A stretch of 64,000 nucleotides of DNA, from positions 62,001 to 126,000 of the forward strand of contig NZ_VLKR01000006.1 in the NCBI RefSeq assembly GCF_007830445.1, read 5' to 3'. The notes beneath the pieces are model-generated. The model searched no databases and was not told where the DNA came from. It saw only the letters and a program-made list of their open reading frames with translations. A program made the translations under genes and the position numbers. Shown here in pieces: positions 46,091-54,346 of this stretch (its first letter is position 1; each line of letters starts with the position of its first letter). Source of the stretch: Sphingobacterium siyangense (GTDB taxonomy: Bacteria > Bacteroidota > Bacteroidia > Sphingobacteriales > Sphingobacteriaceae).

Positions 46091-49000
46091 TTAAAATGTT
46101 GCACTTACACCAAAAGTAAACGAGCGCATCGAAGGATATGAATTAAAATCCAGCCCCACCCCTGCATTGGCACTCTGATTATTTCCAGCTCTATTTTTAA
46201 CCAGCGCATCATTTTCATATCCCTTGGTATCCACCTCAGGATCCCATCCAGAATAATTGCTAATCGTAAATAAGTTTTCCGCCATACCATATACCCGTAT
46301 CGATTGAACCGCTTTTGTTTTCAATGGAATGGTATAACCGAGTGTCAGATTACGCAACCGCAAAAAAGAAGCATTCTCAATAAAATGGTCATTGATATAG
46401 CCACCATAGTTCATGTAGTAGAATCCGTTTCTTGGAATATCCGTATTGGTGTTTGTCGGTGTCCATCGATTTAAAGCTTCTGTGGTACGTTTCCACTCCA
46501 GATTCATGCGTGTCATATTAAGGAGATCGTTTCCGACATTTCCATAAATGAAGGCCGTCAGATCAAAGTTTTTATACGCGAATGTATTGGTCATACCAAA
46601 ATTGAACTTCGGATAACCACGACCGATGATCGTCCGGTCCGCAGAATTGATTGTACCATCGCCGTTCACATCCGCGAACTTTGGATCGCCGGGTTTAGAA
46701 TTTGGCTGTGGCGCATAGTTTTCTCCTTGTTGAATAACCCCCAGGTATCTATAGCCAAATAAAGAGCCCAACGATTCCCCGACACGAATAACCGAATAAG
46801 CTTCTTCAGAAACATTACCCATTGGTTTTGACGAAGTCAACAACTGTTCAGGCTCTCCACCCAAACTTGACACCTTATTGCGGTTCATCGTTAAATTCAA
46901 TTTTGTCTCCCAGGTAAACGCTCCGGTCATATTCTTACTGGTTACCGAAAACTCCAACCCTTTGTTATTCATCGTACCTAGATTGCGCTGTCCGGAGGTA
47001 TATCCTGTGTAATAAGGCAATATACTCTTAATCAAAAGATCATTGGTTTTCTTATAATAGGCATCTACGGTAAAGGCTAATCGATTTTTAAAAAATGAAA
47101 AATCAAGTCCTACGTTATATTGCGTTGTGGATTCCCATTTTAATTTATCGTTTTCAGGATAAGTTGGGTTTTGTTTAACGCCACCCGAATTGGTCACACC
47201 ATCAAACGTATAGTGACCATTATCCATCAATCCATAAGAAGCATAATCCGCAACGCGATCATTACCCGTCTGTCCGTAACCCAACCTAAATTTTAGATCC
47301 GAAAATAACTGCTGCTCTTTCATGAAATCCTCATTGTTGACCTTCCATGCAAAAGCTGCTGAAGGAAAGGTTCCCCAACGATGGTTGGGACTAAAGCGCG
47401 AGGATCCATCACGACGTAAGGTTGCAGTCAACAGATACTTATCAGCATAGGCGTAATTTACCCGCCCGAAAAAAGAGATGACCAAGTTCTCAGCTTTTGC
47501 AGAATTTACTCCCGTAATACTAGAGGCCATTCCTAAATTATTGTATTCCAGCAGATCCGTTGAAAAACCTTTCACATTGATCCCCTTATTGTTTCGCACG
47601 TATTTCTCATACGAATAGCCCCCCATCACACTCAAATTGTGTTTCTCATTAAACACCTTCGCATAGGTGGCATAAAAATCAATCAGGTTATGGGTTTCAT
47701 TATAATCGGCCTGACTTGCCACACCATCATCTATCCCACCCTGATAAGAGTCTCTAGTCAGATAACTGCCCAATTGATCATGCGTTATTTCTGTTCCTGC
47801 ATCCATGCGCAAAGTCAGTTCCTTGATCGGATTTACCTCAAGAAAAATATTTCCATTCAACTTGTCCCTTTGCACATCATTGATCCGTGACATCAGGTTG
47901 GCCAAGGGATTGTCACCCTGCCCCCCTGGAGGTCTTCCAAAACTACCGTCTGCATTGTAAACAGGTACCGTCGGATCATAGGTCAATATGCTGTACAAAA
48001 CATTTGAATTCAGGATATTTCCGTCATACACCTGCATATTCGATTTTTCCCGTTGCGCGGATAGGCTCGCCCCAGTGCGAATATAATCGTTTACCTTTTG
48101 ATCCACGTTGATACGTCCCGAAATTCGATTAAAGTCTGTCGTCTTCAAAACACCCTTTTGATCAAAATAACCTATGCTCGTCAACACTTTGGTTTTCTCA
48201 CCACCTCCGGAAAACTGTAAATTATGGTTTTGCAAAATACCGTTCCGCATGGTCTCCTTTACCCAATCCGTATTGACATCAGACTCGAGCTGTGATTTGG
48301 TGTAGACTGCATATTCCTGATTTTCTTGCCCCTGAATCTCCTTATAAAGTGCATTGGCAAGATTCATATATTGCTTACCGTCGAGAAAGGTGAACGGTAT
48401 AATCGGTTTCTGTGTTCCCACATAGCCACTATAGGTAATGTTGTTTTTATCCGTAAGACCACGTTTTGTGGTAATGATAATAACACCATTGGCACCTCTG
48501 GAACCGTAGATAGCCGTTGCCGAAGCATCCTTTAAGATATCCATGGAAGCAATATCATCAGGATTGATGTTGATTCCATTATTTGTTGGAAATCCATCGA
48601 TCACATAGAGTGGATCATTACTTCCACTAATCGAATTGGTTCCGCGAATCCGAATAGACGTGCTACCACCCGGGGCCTTTGAATTCTGGGTTACAACGAC
48701 ACCGGAAGCTTTACCCTGTAGGGCCTGACCTACATTGCTCACCGCTCCTCCTTTCGTTAGCTCGTTGCTGGAAAGCGATGCAATGGCACCTGTCAGATCG
48801 CTTTTCTTTTGTTTACCGTATCCGATCACGACAACATCTTCTAGCTGATTCACCTGATCCTCCAAAATAATGGAAAGAGTGGTGGCTCCATCAGCGGAAA
48901 CCTGCACATTTCGTTCTACATAGCTTTGATACCCGATGTATGAAAAAGTCAGTTCATACCCCTTTCCATTCGGTACATCAGCAAAACGAAAACTCCCATC

Positions 49001-49189
49001 ACTCGCACTCGAGGCTGCTGTTGAAAAACTGCTGCCGGGATTTTTCAAAATTATACTTACCCCTGCCAGCCGTTGCCCCGACGAGTTTTTGATTACACCA
49101 TTTATTGTTCCCGCTAGACATCGAAAAGATAACAGTGTCAAGACAAGAAAAACAAAAAATGGTTTCTTGGTTAAGTTGAAATTTACCAT
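46091..49189 (-). CDS. SusC/RagA TonB-dependent transporter
   Basis: About 1032 residues from the preferred Met17 start (MVNFNLTKKPFFVFLVLTLL, a signal peptide); the frame is open to 49237, overlapping the end of fecR. A carboxypeptidase-like domain (INGVIKNSSGQRLAGVSIIL) is followed by the plug (EDVVVIGYGKQKKSDLTGAI, then IRGTNSISGSNDPLYVIDGF) and the barrel, ending FGVSATF. There is no N-terminal STN domain, so the link to the neighbouring FecR is not the classical one. Confidence 0.95.
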   Translation of the reverse strand: MVNFNLTKKPFFVFLVLTLLSFRCLAGTINGVIKNSSGQRLAGVSIILKNPGSSFSTAASSASDGSFRFADVPNGKGYELTFSYIGYQSYVERNVQVSADGATTLSIILEDQVNQLEDVVVIGYGKQKKSDLTGAIASLSSNELTKGGAVSNVGQALQGKASGVVVTQNSKAPGGSTSIRIRGTNSISGSNDPLYVIDGFPTNNGININPDDIASMDILKDASATAIYGSRGANGVIIITTKRGLTDKNNITYSGYVGTQKPIIPFTFLDGKQYMNLANALYKEIQGQENQEYAVYTKSQLESDVNTDWVKETMRNGILQNHNLQFSGGGEKTKVLTSIGYFDQKGVLKTTDFNRISGRINVDQKVNDYIRTGASLSAQREKSNMQVYDGNILNSNVLYSILTYDPTVPVYNADGSFGRPPGGQGDNPLANLMSRINDVQRDKLNGNIFLEVNPIKELTLRMDAGTEITHDQLGSYLTRDSYQGGIDDGVASQADYNETHNLIDFYATYAKVFNEKHNLSVMGGYSYEKYVRNNKGINVKGFSTDLLEYNNLGMASSITGVNSAKAENLVISFFGRVNYAYADKYLLTATLRRDGSSRFSPNHRWGTFPSAAFAWKVNNEDFMKEQQLFSDLKFRLGYGQTGNDRVADYASYGLMDNGHYTFDGVTNSGGVKQNPTYPENDKLKWESTTQYNVGLDFSFFKNRLAFTVDAYYKKTNDLLIKSILPYYTGYTSGQRNLGTMNNKGLEFSVTSKNMTGAFTWETKLNLTMNRNKVSSLGGEPEQLLTSSKPMGNVSEEAYSVIRVGESLGSLFGYRYLGVIQQGENYAPQPNSKPGDPKFADVNGDGTINSADRTIIGRGYPKFNFGMTNTFAYKNFDLTAFIYGNVGNDLLNMTRMNLEWKRTTEALNRWTPTNTNTDIPRNGFYYMNYGGYINDHFIENASFLRLRNLTLGYTIPLKTKAVQSIRVYGMAENLFTISNYSGWDPEVDTKGYENDALVKNRAGNNQSANAGVGLDFNSYPSMRSFTFGVSATF

Positions 49190-49193
49190 GATT

Positions 49194-50231
49194 CTATTTT
49201 TTAGGTTTGAGTATATATGTATTATGTTGTTTTTCAAGAATAAACGGATTCACCTCAACAATCAACTGCAGAATAGACGCCGCAAGATCCGTTTTGTCTT
49301 TCAGATCCATTGTTGGATTCTTGCTAAACCGCCCCTTTATCCGATAGTTTTTCACGATTAATGAATCATAGGATATAGGTACATCAAGCTCATGATTGAT
49401 ATATTGAATAATATCAGATACAGCGGTTTCTTCCAATTGGAGCCAATTGGCGCTCTGGTGAATTGTTGCCGGATTGCGGTACTGTTTTTCCGTCGCGGAA
49501 AGCATAAGCTGGGCTGGTAGACTTTCCCTCGCGCTCATTTTTGGCGTACCTCTGAAATTTGAAACAAGCATCTTGTTCGCCCCGCCAAAATAAATCTGTT
49601 GGCCAGGTTTCAAAATATTTGTCTCTACTACGGACGGTTCTATAGATTCAACGCGAACTTTCCCCTCAAATAATCGGATCAAAACATGTTCAACTGCCGC
49701 ATTATAATCCACAATGAATTCTGTTCCCAGCGCTGTGGTCATCAACGTGCCGCTTTCGACGATGAAAGGTTTTGAAGGATCCTTTGCTACTTTAAAATTG
49801 ACTCTTCCACTGAATAGTTTAACCCGCCGAAAATCAAGATCCGGTTTTATACCTAGCTGAATCAGTGCACCGGGTTCCAAGGTTAAAATTGAATTGTCTG
49901 CTGCAATAATTTCTTTAGGCTGAGCAGAAGGGTTGTAGTAAATTTCATGAATGAAGCTTGCTGTTTGTATAGGTTTATCGGTTGATGTGCTCAAAAGATT
50001 GGATAAAACGAACAGGAAACCAAACAGAACAAATACAGTAATAATTCTCAACAGGCTATCGCCACCACGTTTTGACTTATTTTCCTGATTGATATAGGAT
50101 ACCCAATCATCTTCCGAAATGAGATCGTCCAATAATGTCGGATCGTCATTCAGCCAGGTGAACACAAGTTTCGCTTCCTCAGCAGAACATTCATTCGCCA
50201 GGAATTTATTTAATAAGGATTTGCGATTCAT
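49194..50231 (-). CDS. FecR family anti-sigma factor
   Basis: A 345-residue protein. A cytoplasmic start (NKFLANECSAEEAKLVFTWL) is followed by a membrane helix (ITVFVLFGFLFVLSNLLS, about residue 70). The FecR domain has IIAADNSILTLEPGALIQLG and TALGTEFIVDYNAAVEHVLI. The C-terminal part (VSDIIQYINHELDVPISYD) is DUF4974-like. It regulates the truncated sigma factor upstream and now probably has no working partner in the lysogen. Confidence 0.92.
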   Translation of the reverse strand: MNRKSLLNKFLANECSAEEAKLVFTWLNDDPTLLDDLISEDDWVSYINQENKSKRGGDSLLRIITVFVLFGFLFVLSNLLSTSTDKPIQTASFIHEIYYNPSAQPKEIIAADNSILTLEPGALIQLGIKPDLDFRRVKLFSGRVNFKVAKDPSKPFIVESGTLMTTALGTEFIVDYNAAVEHVLIRLFEGKVRVESIEPSVVETNILKPGQQIYFGGANKMLVSNFRGTPKMSARESLPAQLMLSATEKQYRNPATIHQSANWLQLEETAVSDIIQYINHELDVPISYDSLIVKNYRIKGRFSKNPTMDLKDKTDLAASILQLIVEVNPFILEKQHNTYILKPKK

Positions 50232-50297
50232 AACAGTTTCTATCCTTTTAGCGGGATAGGTATATAACTGTTATACGAATAGTGATGGGCTTGTCCC

Positions 50298-50699
50298 CTA
50301 AGACAACTTAAAAAATTTTTTAATAAATTTCAGGCCAATGCTAACGTGGTTTTCTACAGTCTTCGGGGAGATGGACAATTTGACGGCAATTTCTTTATAA
50401 CTCAATTCTTCAATTTTATGAAGATAAAACACCTGTTGCCGCATAAAAGGCATTTGTGTAATCAGCTCTTTTACGTATTCTAACTCTCCTTTATAGGCAA
50501 TTTGTCGTTCAAGATCTTCATATTGGGTCAGTACAAATGGTTTCTCAAACGCTACATATTTTCTATTCAATGCACGCCGGCGCAATTCATCAATCAATTT
50601 TGTGCGCGCAATCTGGAAGAGCTGGGTACTGAATTGGATTTGCTGATTCGCATTATTTTTACGTTCCCAAACAATTAAAAAAGTCTGTTGGATATAGGG
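50298..50699 (-). pseudogene. FecI-type sigma factor, 5' part cut off by the prophage
   Basis: Reading leftward, the sigma-like sequence begins at YIQQTFLIVWERKNNANQQI, the end of region 2.2, and continues through region 2.4 to a full region 4 (MPFMRQQVFYLHKIEELSYK, then LSISPKTVENHVSIGLKFIK). The frame stays open to 50840, but the 45 or so residues before that point (MVDYGRLITLCFFRAMRGVC and on) are not sigma-like and lie in prophage DNA. Regions 2.1 and most of 2.2 are missing. They should lie beyond the prophage's far end, outside the window. An uninterrupted gene with a divergent start is possible but less likely. Confidence 0.78.
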
Positions 50700-50707
50700 G
50701 GTAAAAC

Positions 50708-50739
50708 AAAACGTTATTAAATCAAAAACGGCAAAAACG
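50708..50739. repeat. AAAACG direct repeats near the prophage left end
   Basis: AAAACG occurs at 50708-50713, 50725-50730 and 50734-50739, with a related AAACGG at about 50766. Mu-type transposases bind several short repeats at the phage ends, so these are candidate transposase sites. The unit is short and AT-rich, so chance is not excluded. Confidence 0.35.
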
Positions 50740-50768
50740 GTTAAAATCATTGTTAATGATATAACAAA

Positions 50769-50801
50769 CGGCGTTTTCCCACAAACGCCGCGCATAGCGC
50801 G
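50769..50801. repeat. Two adjoining hairpins
   Basis: CGGCGTTT (50769-50776) pairs with AAACGCCG (50783-50790). Directly after, CGCGC (50789-50793) pairs with GCGCG (50797-50801) around ATA. This GC-rich pair stands out in an AT-rich region just inside the prophage. It could be a terminator for phage transcripts or a protein site. Confidence 0.55.
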
Positions 50802-50824
50802 AAAAAAACAAAGTGTTATAAGCC

Positions 50825-50893
50825 TACCATAGTCTACCATTTTAATACCATTGTATTAAAAGTTTGATACCATAGTGATCCCATAAGTACCAT
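50825..50893. repeat. Five helically phased TACCAT repeats
   Basis: TACCAT occurs at 50825, 50835, 50846, 50868 and 50888. The spacings of 10, 11, 22 and 20 bases are near whole turns of the helix, so all sites face one side of the DNA. Flanks partly agree (three are followed by AGT or TGT). It is in the 426-base gap between the broken fecI gene and the repressor, the phage left-end region. Such phasing suggests cooperative binding of a regulator or of the transposase. Confidence 0.7.
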
Positions 50894-51053
50894 TCGTAAA
50901 TTAAAATGTCTTTAAACGGCCTGATACCCGATTAAATGTGATTTTTATTTGTAAAAGCTATGATATGCAACTGTAGGAACTGCTATTGTTTGATTGTTAT
51001 TTAAACATTAGAAAAAATGGCGTATTGTTATGTTTGTTTAAGTAAGATACTAG

Positions 51054-51077
51054 TTTAGATACATGTTTAGGTACATG
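51054..51077. repeat. Tandem 12-mer TTTAGRTACATG
   Basis: TTTAGATACATG (51054-51065) is followed directly by TTTAGGTACATG (51066-51077), one base apart in sequence. It is in the non-coding left-end region of the prophage. The rest of 50894-51265 is AT-rich and holds no other feature I can support. Confidence 0.6.
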
Positions 51078-51265
51078 AAAGCACTTGTTTTATTGACGTG
51101 AGTATGATAGTAGTTTTACATAAAAACGTGTGTTTTGCCTGTAAATTTAATTGAATTGACATGTGGTTTAGTAATGTCATCCTGTTGATTTTTTATAAAA
51201 CACTGATTATAAGTGGCTAAATGGATAATATTGATAGATTTTTGAATTGAGAATACATTTTGTTC

Positions 51266-51946
51266 TTATTCTAAGCTAATACAGCCAATAACCATAGCTA
51301 TGTTTTGTATATCACTTAACGGGACCTCAAAGTCGATATACTCCTTATTATCAGATCGACAAATAACATGATCAGGATTTTTACTTGGAAGAAGTCTCTT
51401 AATCATAGCTCCCTGGCTTTTACTATCAATTATATATACTTTATTCCATTGAATAAATAAAAGTTCTCTAACAAATCTACATGCTACGATATCGCCCGAT
51501 CTATACTTTGGGTACATAGAAGATCCACGAACGTACATTAAAAAATCAACTCCTTTGCCTTCAAACAATGGGATATTATAGCGCTCCTCAATCGCTTCAA
51601 AGTCTACTGCATAGCCATTATTAAGTGCTGCACCGGCAAAAGCTTCTACTGGAATTAATGGGAGACTATTGTCAGAAGCATGTGGTGTCATGCTCAAAAC
51701 TTTATTTTTTTCCTCTTGATGCAACATTTGTCCTTCCCCTGTTTTTATCCAAACTTTGTTTATATTTTGATCTAAGCCAATCAATTTATCTATAAACTTA
51801 TCTGATAATGGAACTTTACCATTAATTATTTGTGAAAAAGACGATTTAGTATAACCTAAAATATCAGAGAGTTCTTTGTCGTTATCTGCAACTTCATTAA
51901 AAATTAGCCATTTGCATACCTTTTTAACTCTACTTAGTTCAGTCAT
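51266..51946 (-). CDS. Phage repressor, LexA/CI type (HTH plus S24 peptidase)
   Basis: A 226-residue repressor. The N-terminal helix-turn-helix (about 22-60) reads DKELSDILGYTKSSFSQIIN. The C-terminal S24 domain has the nucleophile Ser in GSSMYPKYRSGDIV and the general-base Lys in QGAMIKRLL. An Ala-Gly bond in EAFAGAALN is a likely self-cleavage site, so DNA damage could induce the phage. It is divergent from the early genes, and the operator lies 29 bases upstream. Confidence 0.92.
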   Translation of the reverse strand: MTELSRVKKVCKWLIFNEVADNDKELSDILGYTKSSFSQIINGKVPLSDKFIDKLIGLDQNINKVWIKTGEGQMLHQEEKNKVLSMTPHASDNSLPLIPVEAFAGAALNNGYAVDFEAIEERYNIPLFEGKGVDFLMYVRGSSMYPKYRSGDIVACRFVRELLFIQWNKVYIIDSKSQGAMIKRLLPSKNPDHVICRSDNKEYIDFEVPLSDIQNIAMVIGCISLE

Positions 51947-51974
51947 TTTTAAATAGTTAAGAATAAAATAACTT

Positions 51975-52008
51975 TTGTTTCGATTTTTACTTGTTTAAAT
52001 CGAAACAA
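51975..52008. promoter_or_regulatory. Repressor operator, perfect 12-bp inverted repeat
   Basis: TTGTTTCGATTT (51975-51986) and AAATCGAAACAA (51997-52008) are perfect inverted copies with a 10-base spacer. The half-site centres are 22 bases, two turns, apart. It lies between the divergent repressor and early genes, as expected for an operator of a dimeric or tetrameric repressor. Confidence 0.8.
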
Positions 52009-52022
52009 TGTTTATATATTTG
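51991..52022 (+). promoter_or_regulatory. Early rightward promoter
   Basis: TTG at 51991-51993 and TATATTTG at 52015-52022 match the Bacteroidota -33 TTG and -7 TAnnTTTG elements with a 21-base spacer. The -33 element is in the operator spacer and the -7 element lies just beyond the right half-site, so repressor binding would block it. It would drive the Ner-position gene and the transposase. Confidence 0.65.
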
Positions 52023-52047
52023 TTCTACAATAAGAACAGTTTGAACA

Positions 52048-52254
52048 ATGAACAAAACTAGGAAAAATAAACACAACTACAATGATGCAGTCATCGAAGA
52101 GTTGAGGAGAAAATACGGGTTCCACAAGAACTATATCATCATGTCGGTGCGAGGTGACCGTGTCGGAACCTTTCCGACAAAAATAAAGGATGAATATCAT
52201 CAATTGGATCGCGCTTCCAAAGCAGCAATCCAAAAGAAAATAAGCGAATTGTAA
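52048..52254 (+). CDS. Small Ner-position DNA-binding-like protein
   Basis: A 68-residue basic protein (NYNDAVIEELRRKYGFHKNY, MSVRGDRVGTFPTKIKDEYH). It sits just after the early promoter and before the transposase, the place of Ner in Mu, which shuts off the repressor and early promoters. The pattern KYGFHKNYIIMSVRGDR could be a helix-turn-helix, with GDR as in many phage regulators. Assignment is by position and a weak motif only. Confidence 0.65.
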   Translation: MNKTRKNKHNYNDAVIEELRRKYGFHKNYIIMSVRGDRVGTFPTKIKDEYHQLDRASKAAIQKKISEL

Positions 52255-52343
52255 AACGGAAAGTTTGACAGCTATCAAGTTAGCAAAATTCCCGAAAGCG
52301 TAATCCGGTCATCGCCGCCGGGCGGGAACAGAAAAAAGTAAAG

Positions 52344-54338
52344 ATGATGCAAACGAAAACGTATCAATACCATAAAAATGAGCTGTGTATACCTGCTAGT
52401 CTTCTATATGAGGACTGGGAGTTAATGAGCTATAGAAAATACTTGTATCAATGCGAAACCAGAAAATTAGTCCGAGTTCGTGAAGGTAAAGGTAAGGGTA
52501 ATGAAGCTTTGGTAAGTTATCATGCTCTTCCAGAAGAATACAAAATGGCATGTAAAGAAAATTTAGGTGATTACAATGAGGTGGTGGTAGTCAATCTACT
52601 GGAGCCATACATTGTACCGGACACCAAAGCAATAGATTTCTTTGCAATGCATCGTTATCCAGATGGTAGAGAACTGGATGATAAAGCCAAAATAGAGCGT
52701 GCTACCAACTGCTGTATCTTAAATGCTATTAAAACTCTTTTAAAGGACCCTAAATATTCGAGCAGATCCATTAAAATGAGTAAAGCATGGGTGGAGATAT
52801 CCAAAGCCGTTAATTCGTTGAATGAAGGCAAAAAGGAAAAGCGATGGAGCTATAATTTACCCAAGCATCCATCCCGTTTACAGGCCAGATACAACAAATA
52901 TCAAAAAGAAGGTTATGCTTCTTTCATCCATGCAGGTGAGGGAAACGCAAATACGATCAAGATAAAGGGTGATGTAGCCGATTATATCATGGCCGTTTAT
53001 TGCCTGCCGAACAGGTACAGCATCCCTGAACTGCTAAACTTTTATCGGGGTGAAATGGATGCGAAAGGATGGCCCAGCCTAAGTGAGGCCGCAGTGAAAC
53101 TGTTTTTGAACAAGCCTGAAAACAAACGGATTTGGATAGAGCCGCGTCTGGGTAAAGATGCCTATGACAAGGAGTTCAAGCATACAATATCACGCAATCG
53201 GACCAGGTGGTTCCCAAATGTGTACTGGTCACTGGATGGTACCAAACTGGATCTGACATTTTTTGATCCTGACAGCTCGACAAAGATGAGCGCACATTTC
53301 CGTATTGACGTTGTATTTGACGTTTACAGCGAGACGATCATTGGCTGGAGCCTATCAGAGACAGAATCACATGTAGACCACTTCAAAGCGATAAAAATGG
53401 CCGTGCAGACTGCGGGATGCCGCCCGTACCTTCTAACCTATGATCAGCAATCCGGTCATAAAACAGCGAAGATGCAGGAACTCTATAGCAAAATCGTAGC
53501 AGATAGCGGTGGCACGCATTATCCGCACAGAGCCTACGGCCATGGAAATCCAGCGGATAAATTACACGGGATGTTACAGCAGGAAGTAACAACAAGACTG
53601 TACAATTCTGATGGTCAGGGTATAAAAACAAAAAGGGCGGATTCGCACGCCAATATGGACTATCTGGAGTCTATCAAGGAAAGCTTACCAACGAAAGATA
53701 AGGCACTCAGACAATGGGAAGCAATAGTACGTACATGGAATGAAGGTAAACATTCAACAAAACTTGTCAGCCGCAATACTCTTTACGCTGATCCGATGCC
53801 GATGAGCGAAGAGCTGAATTATGAAGATATCCTTAAATACATGTGGATTGAAGAGAGAAAACGCCCGATTACCTATCGTGCGCACGGCTTGGAGATCACG
53901 ATCGACAAAAAGGATTATCTATTTGAGGTGTATGATGATGAGGGAAACATAGATCTTGAATTCCGTCGCAAATATGTCGGTGCAAAATTCATTGTCCGTT
54001 ACGATCCTGACGGGCTTGACTCCTATATACAGTTGCTACAGACAAATCAACAGGGAGAGAAATTCCTTGTCGCCTATGCGCAGCCAAAACGTGAGTTTGA
54101 TCCGGTACCGGTGACCATGGCAGAGGGTGAAAAGGCTTTGTGGCAAAAAGATTTTGAAGTGCGGGACAAAGAGCATGAGCGCGATCAGAAAGCGTATGAA
54201 TCGCTCAAGAAACGTACAGGGATAACTCCAGAACGTATCGCCGCTGATCAGGAGCTCAATATTAAGATGCATGGCCGTTTGAATAAATCTATCAGCATAG
54301 ATACAGACCGAAAGAAGACATTATTAACTGAAATATAA
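52344..54338 (+). CDS. MuA-like DDE transposase
   Basis: A 664-residue transposase. An N-terminal DNA-binding half is followed by an rve-type core. The first catalytic Asp is in YWSLDGTKLDLTFF (residue 298) and the second in LTYDQQSG (residue 367). The third acidic residue would align at NPADKLHGMLQQE: Asp405 stands where MuA has its Glu (PVERAF), while Glu414 is nine residues on. A C-terminal domain and a basic tail follow. It inserts and replicates the phage genome together with the MuB-like ATPase. Confidence 0.93.
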   Translation: MMQTKTYQYHKNELCIPASLLYEDWELMSYRKYLYQCETRKLVRVREGKGKGNEALVSYHALPEEYKMACKENLGDYNEVVVVNLLEPYIVPDTKAIDFFAMHRYPDGRELDDKAKIERATNCCILNAIKTLLKDPKYSSRSIKMSKAWVEISKAVNSLNEGKKEKRWSYNLPKHPSRLQARYNKYQKEGYASFIHAGEGNANTIKIKGDVADYIMAVYCLPNRYSIPELLNFYRGEMDAKGWPSLSEAAVKLFLNKPENKRIWIEPRLGKDAYDKEFKHTISRNRTRWFPNVYWSLDGTKLDLTFFDPDSSTKMSAHFRIDVVFDVYSETIIGWSLSETESHVDHFKAIKMAVQTAGCRPYLLTYDQQSGHKTAKMQELYSKIVADSGGTHYPHRAYGHGNPADKLHGMLQQEVTTRLYNSDGQGIKTKRADSHANMDYLESIKESLPTKDKALRQWEAIVRTWNEGKHSTKLVSRNTLYADPMPMSEELNYEDILKYMWIEERKRPITYRAHGLEITIDKKDYLFEVYDDEGNIDLEFRRKYVGAKFIVRYDPDGLDSYIQLLQTNQQGEKFLVAYAQPKREFDPVPVTMAEGEKALWQKDFEVRDKEHERDQKAYESLKKRTGITPERIAADQELNIKMHGRLNKSISIDTDRKKTLLTEI

Positions 54339-54346
54339 ATTTAGCT

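Noticed and set aside
50298-50840. Full-length sigma factor starting at 50840
   Set aside because: The first 45 or so residues are not sigma-like and lie in DNA holding phage-type repeats. A truncated gene explains the data better.
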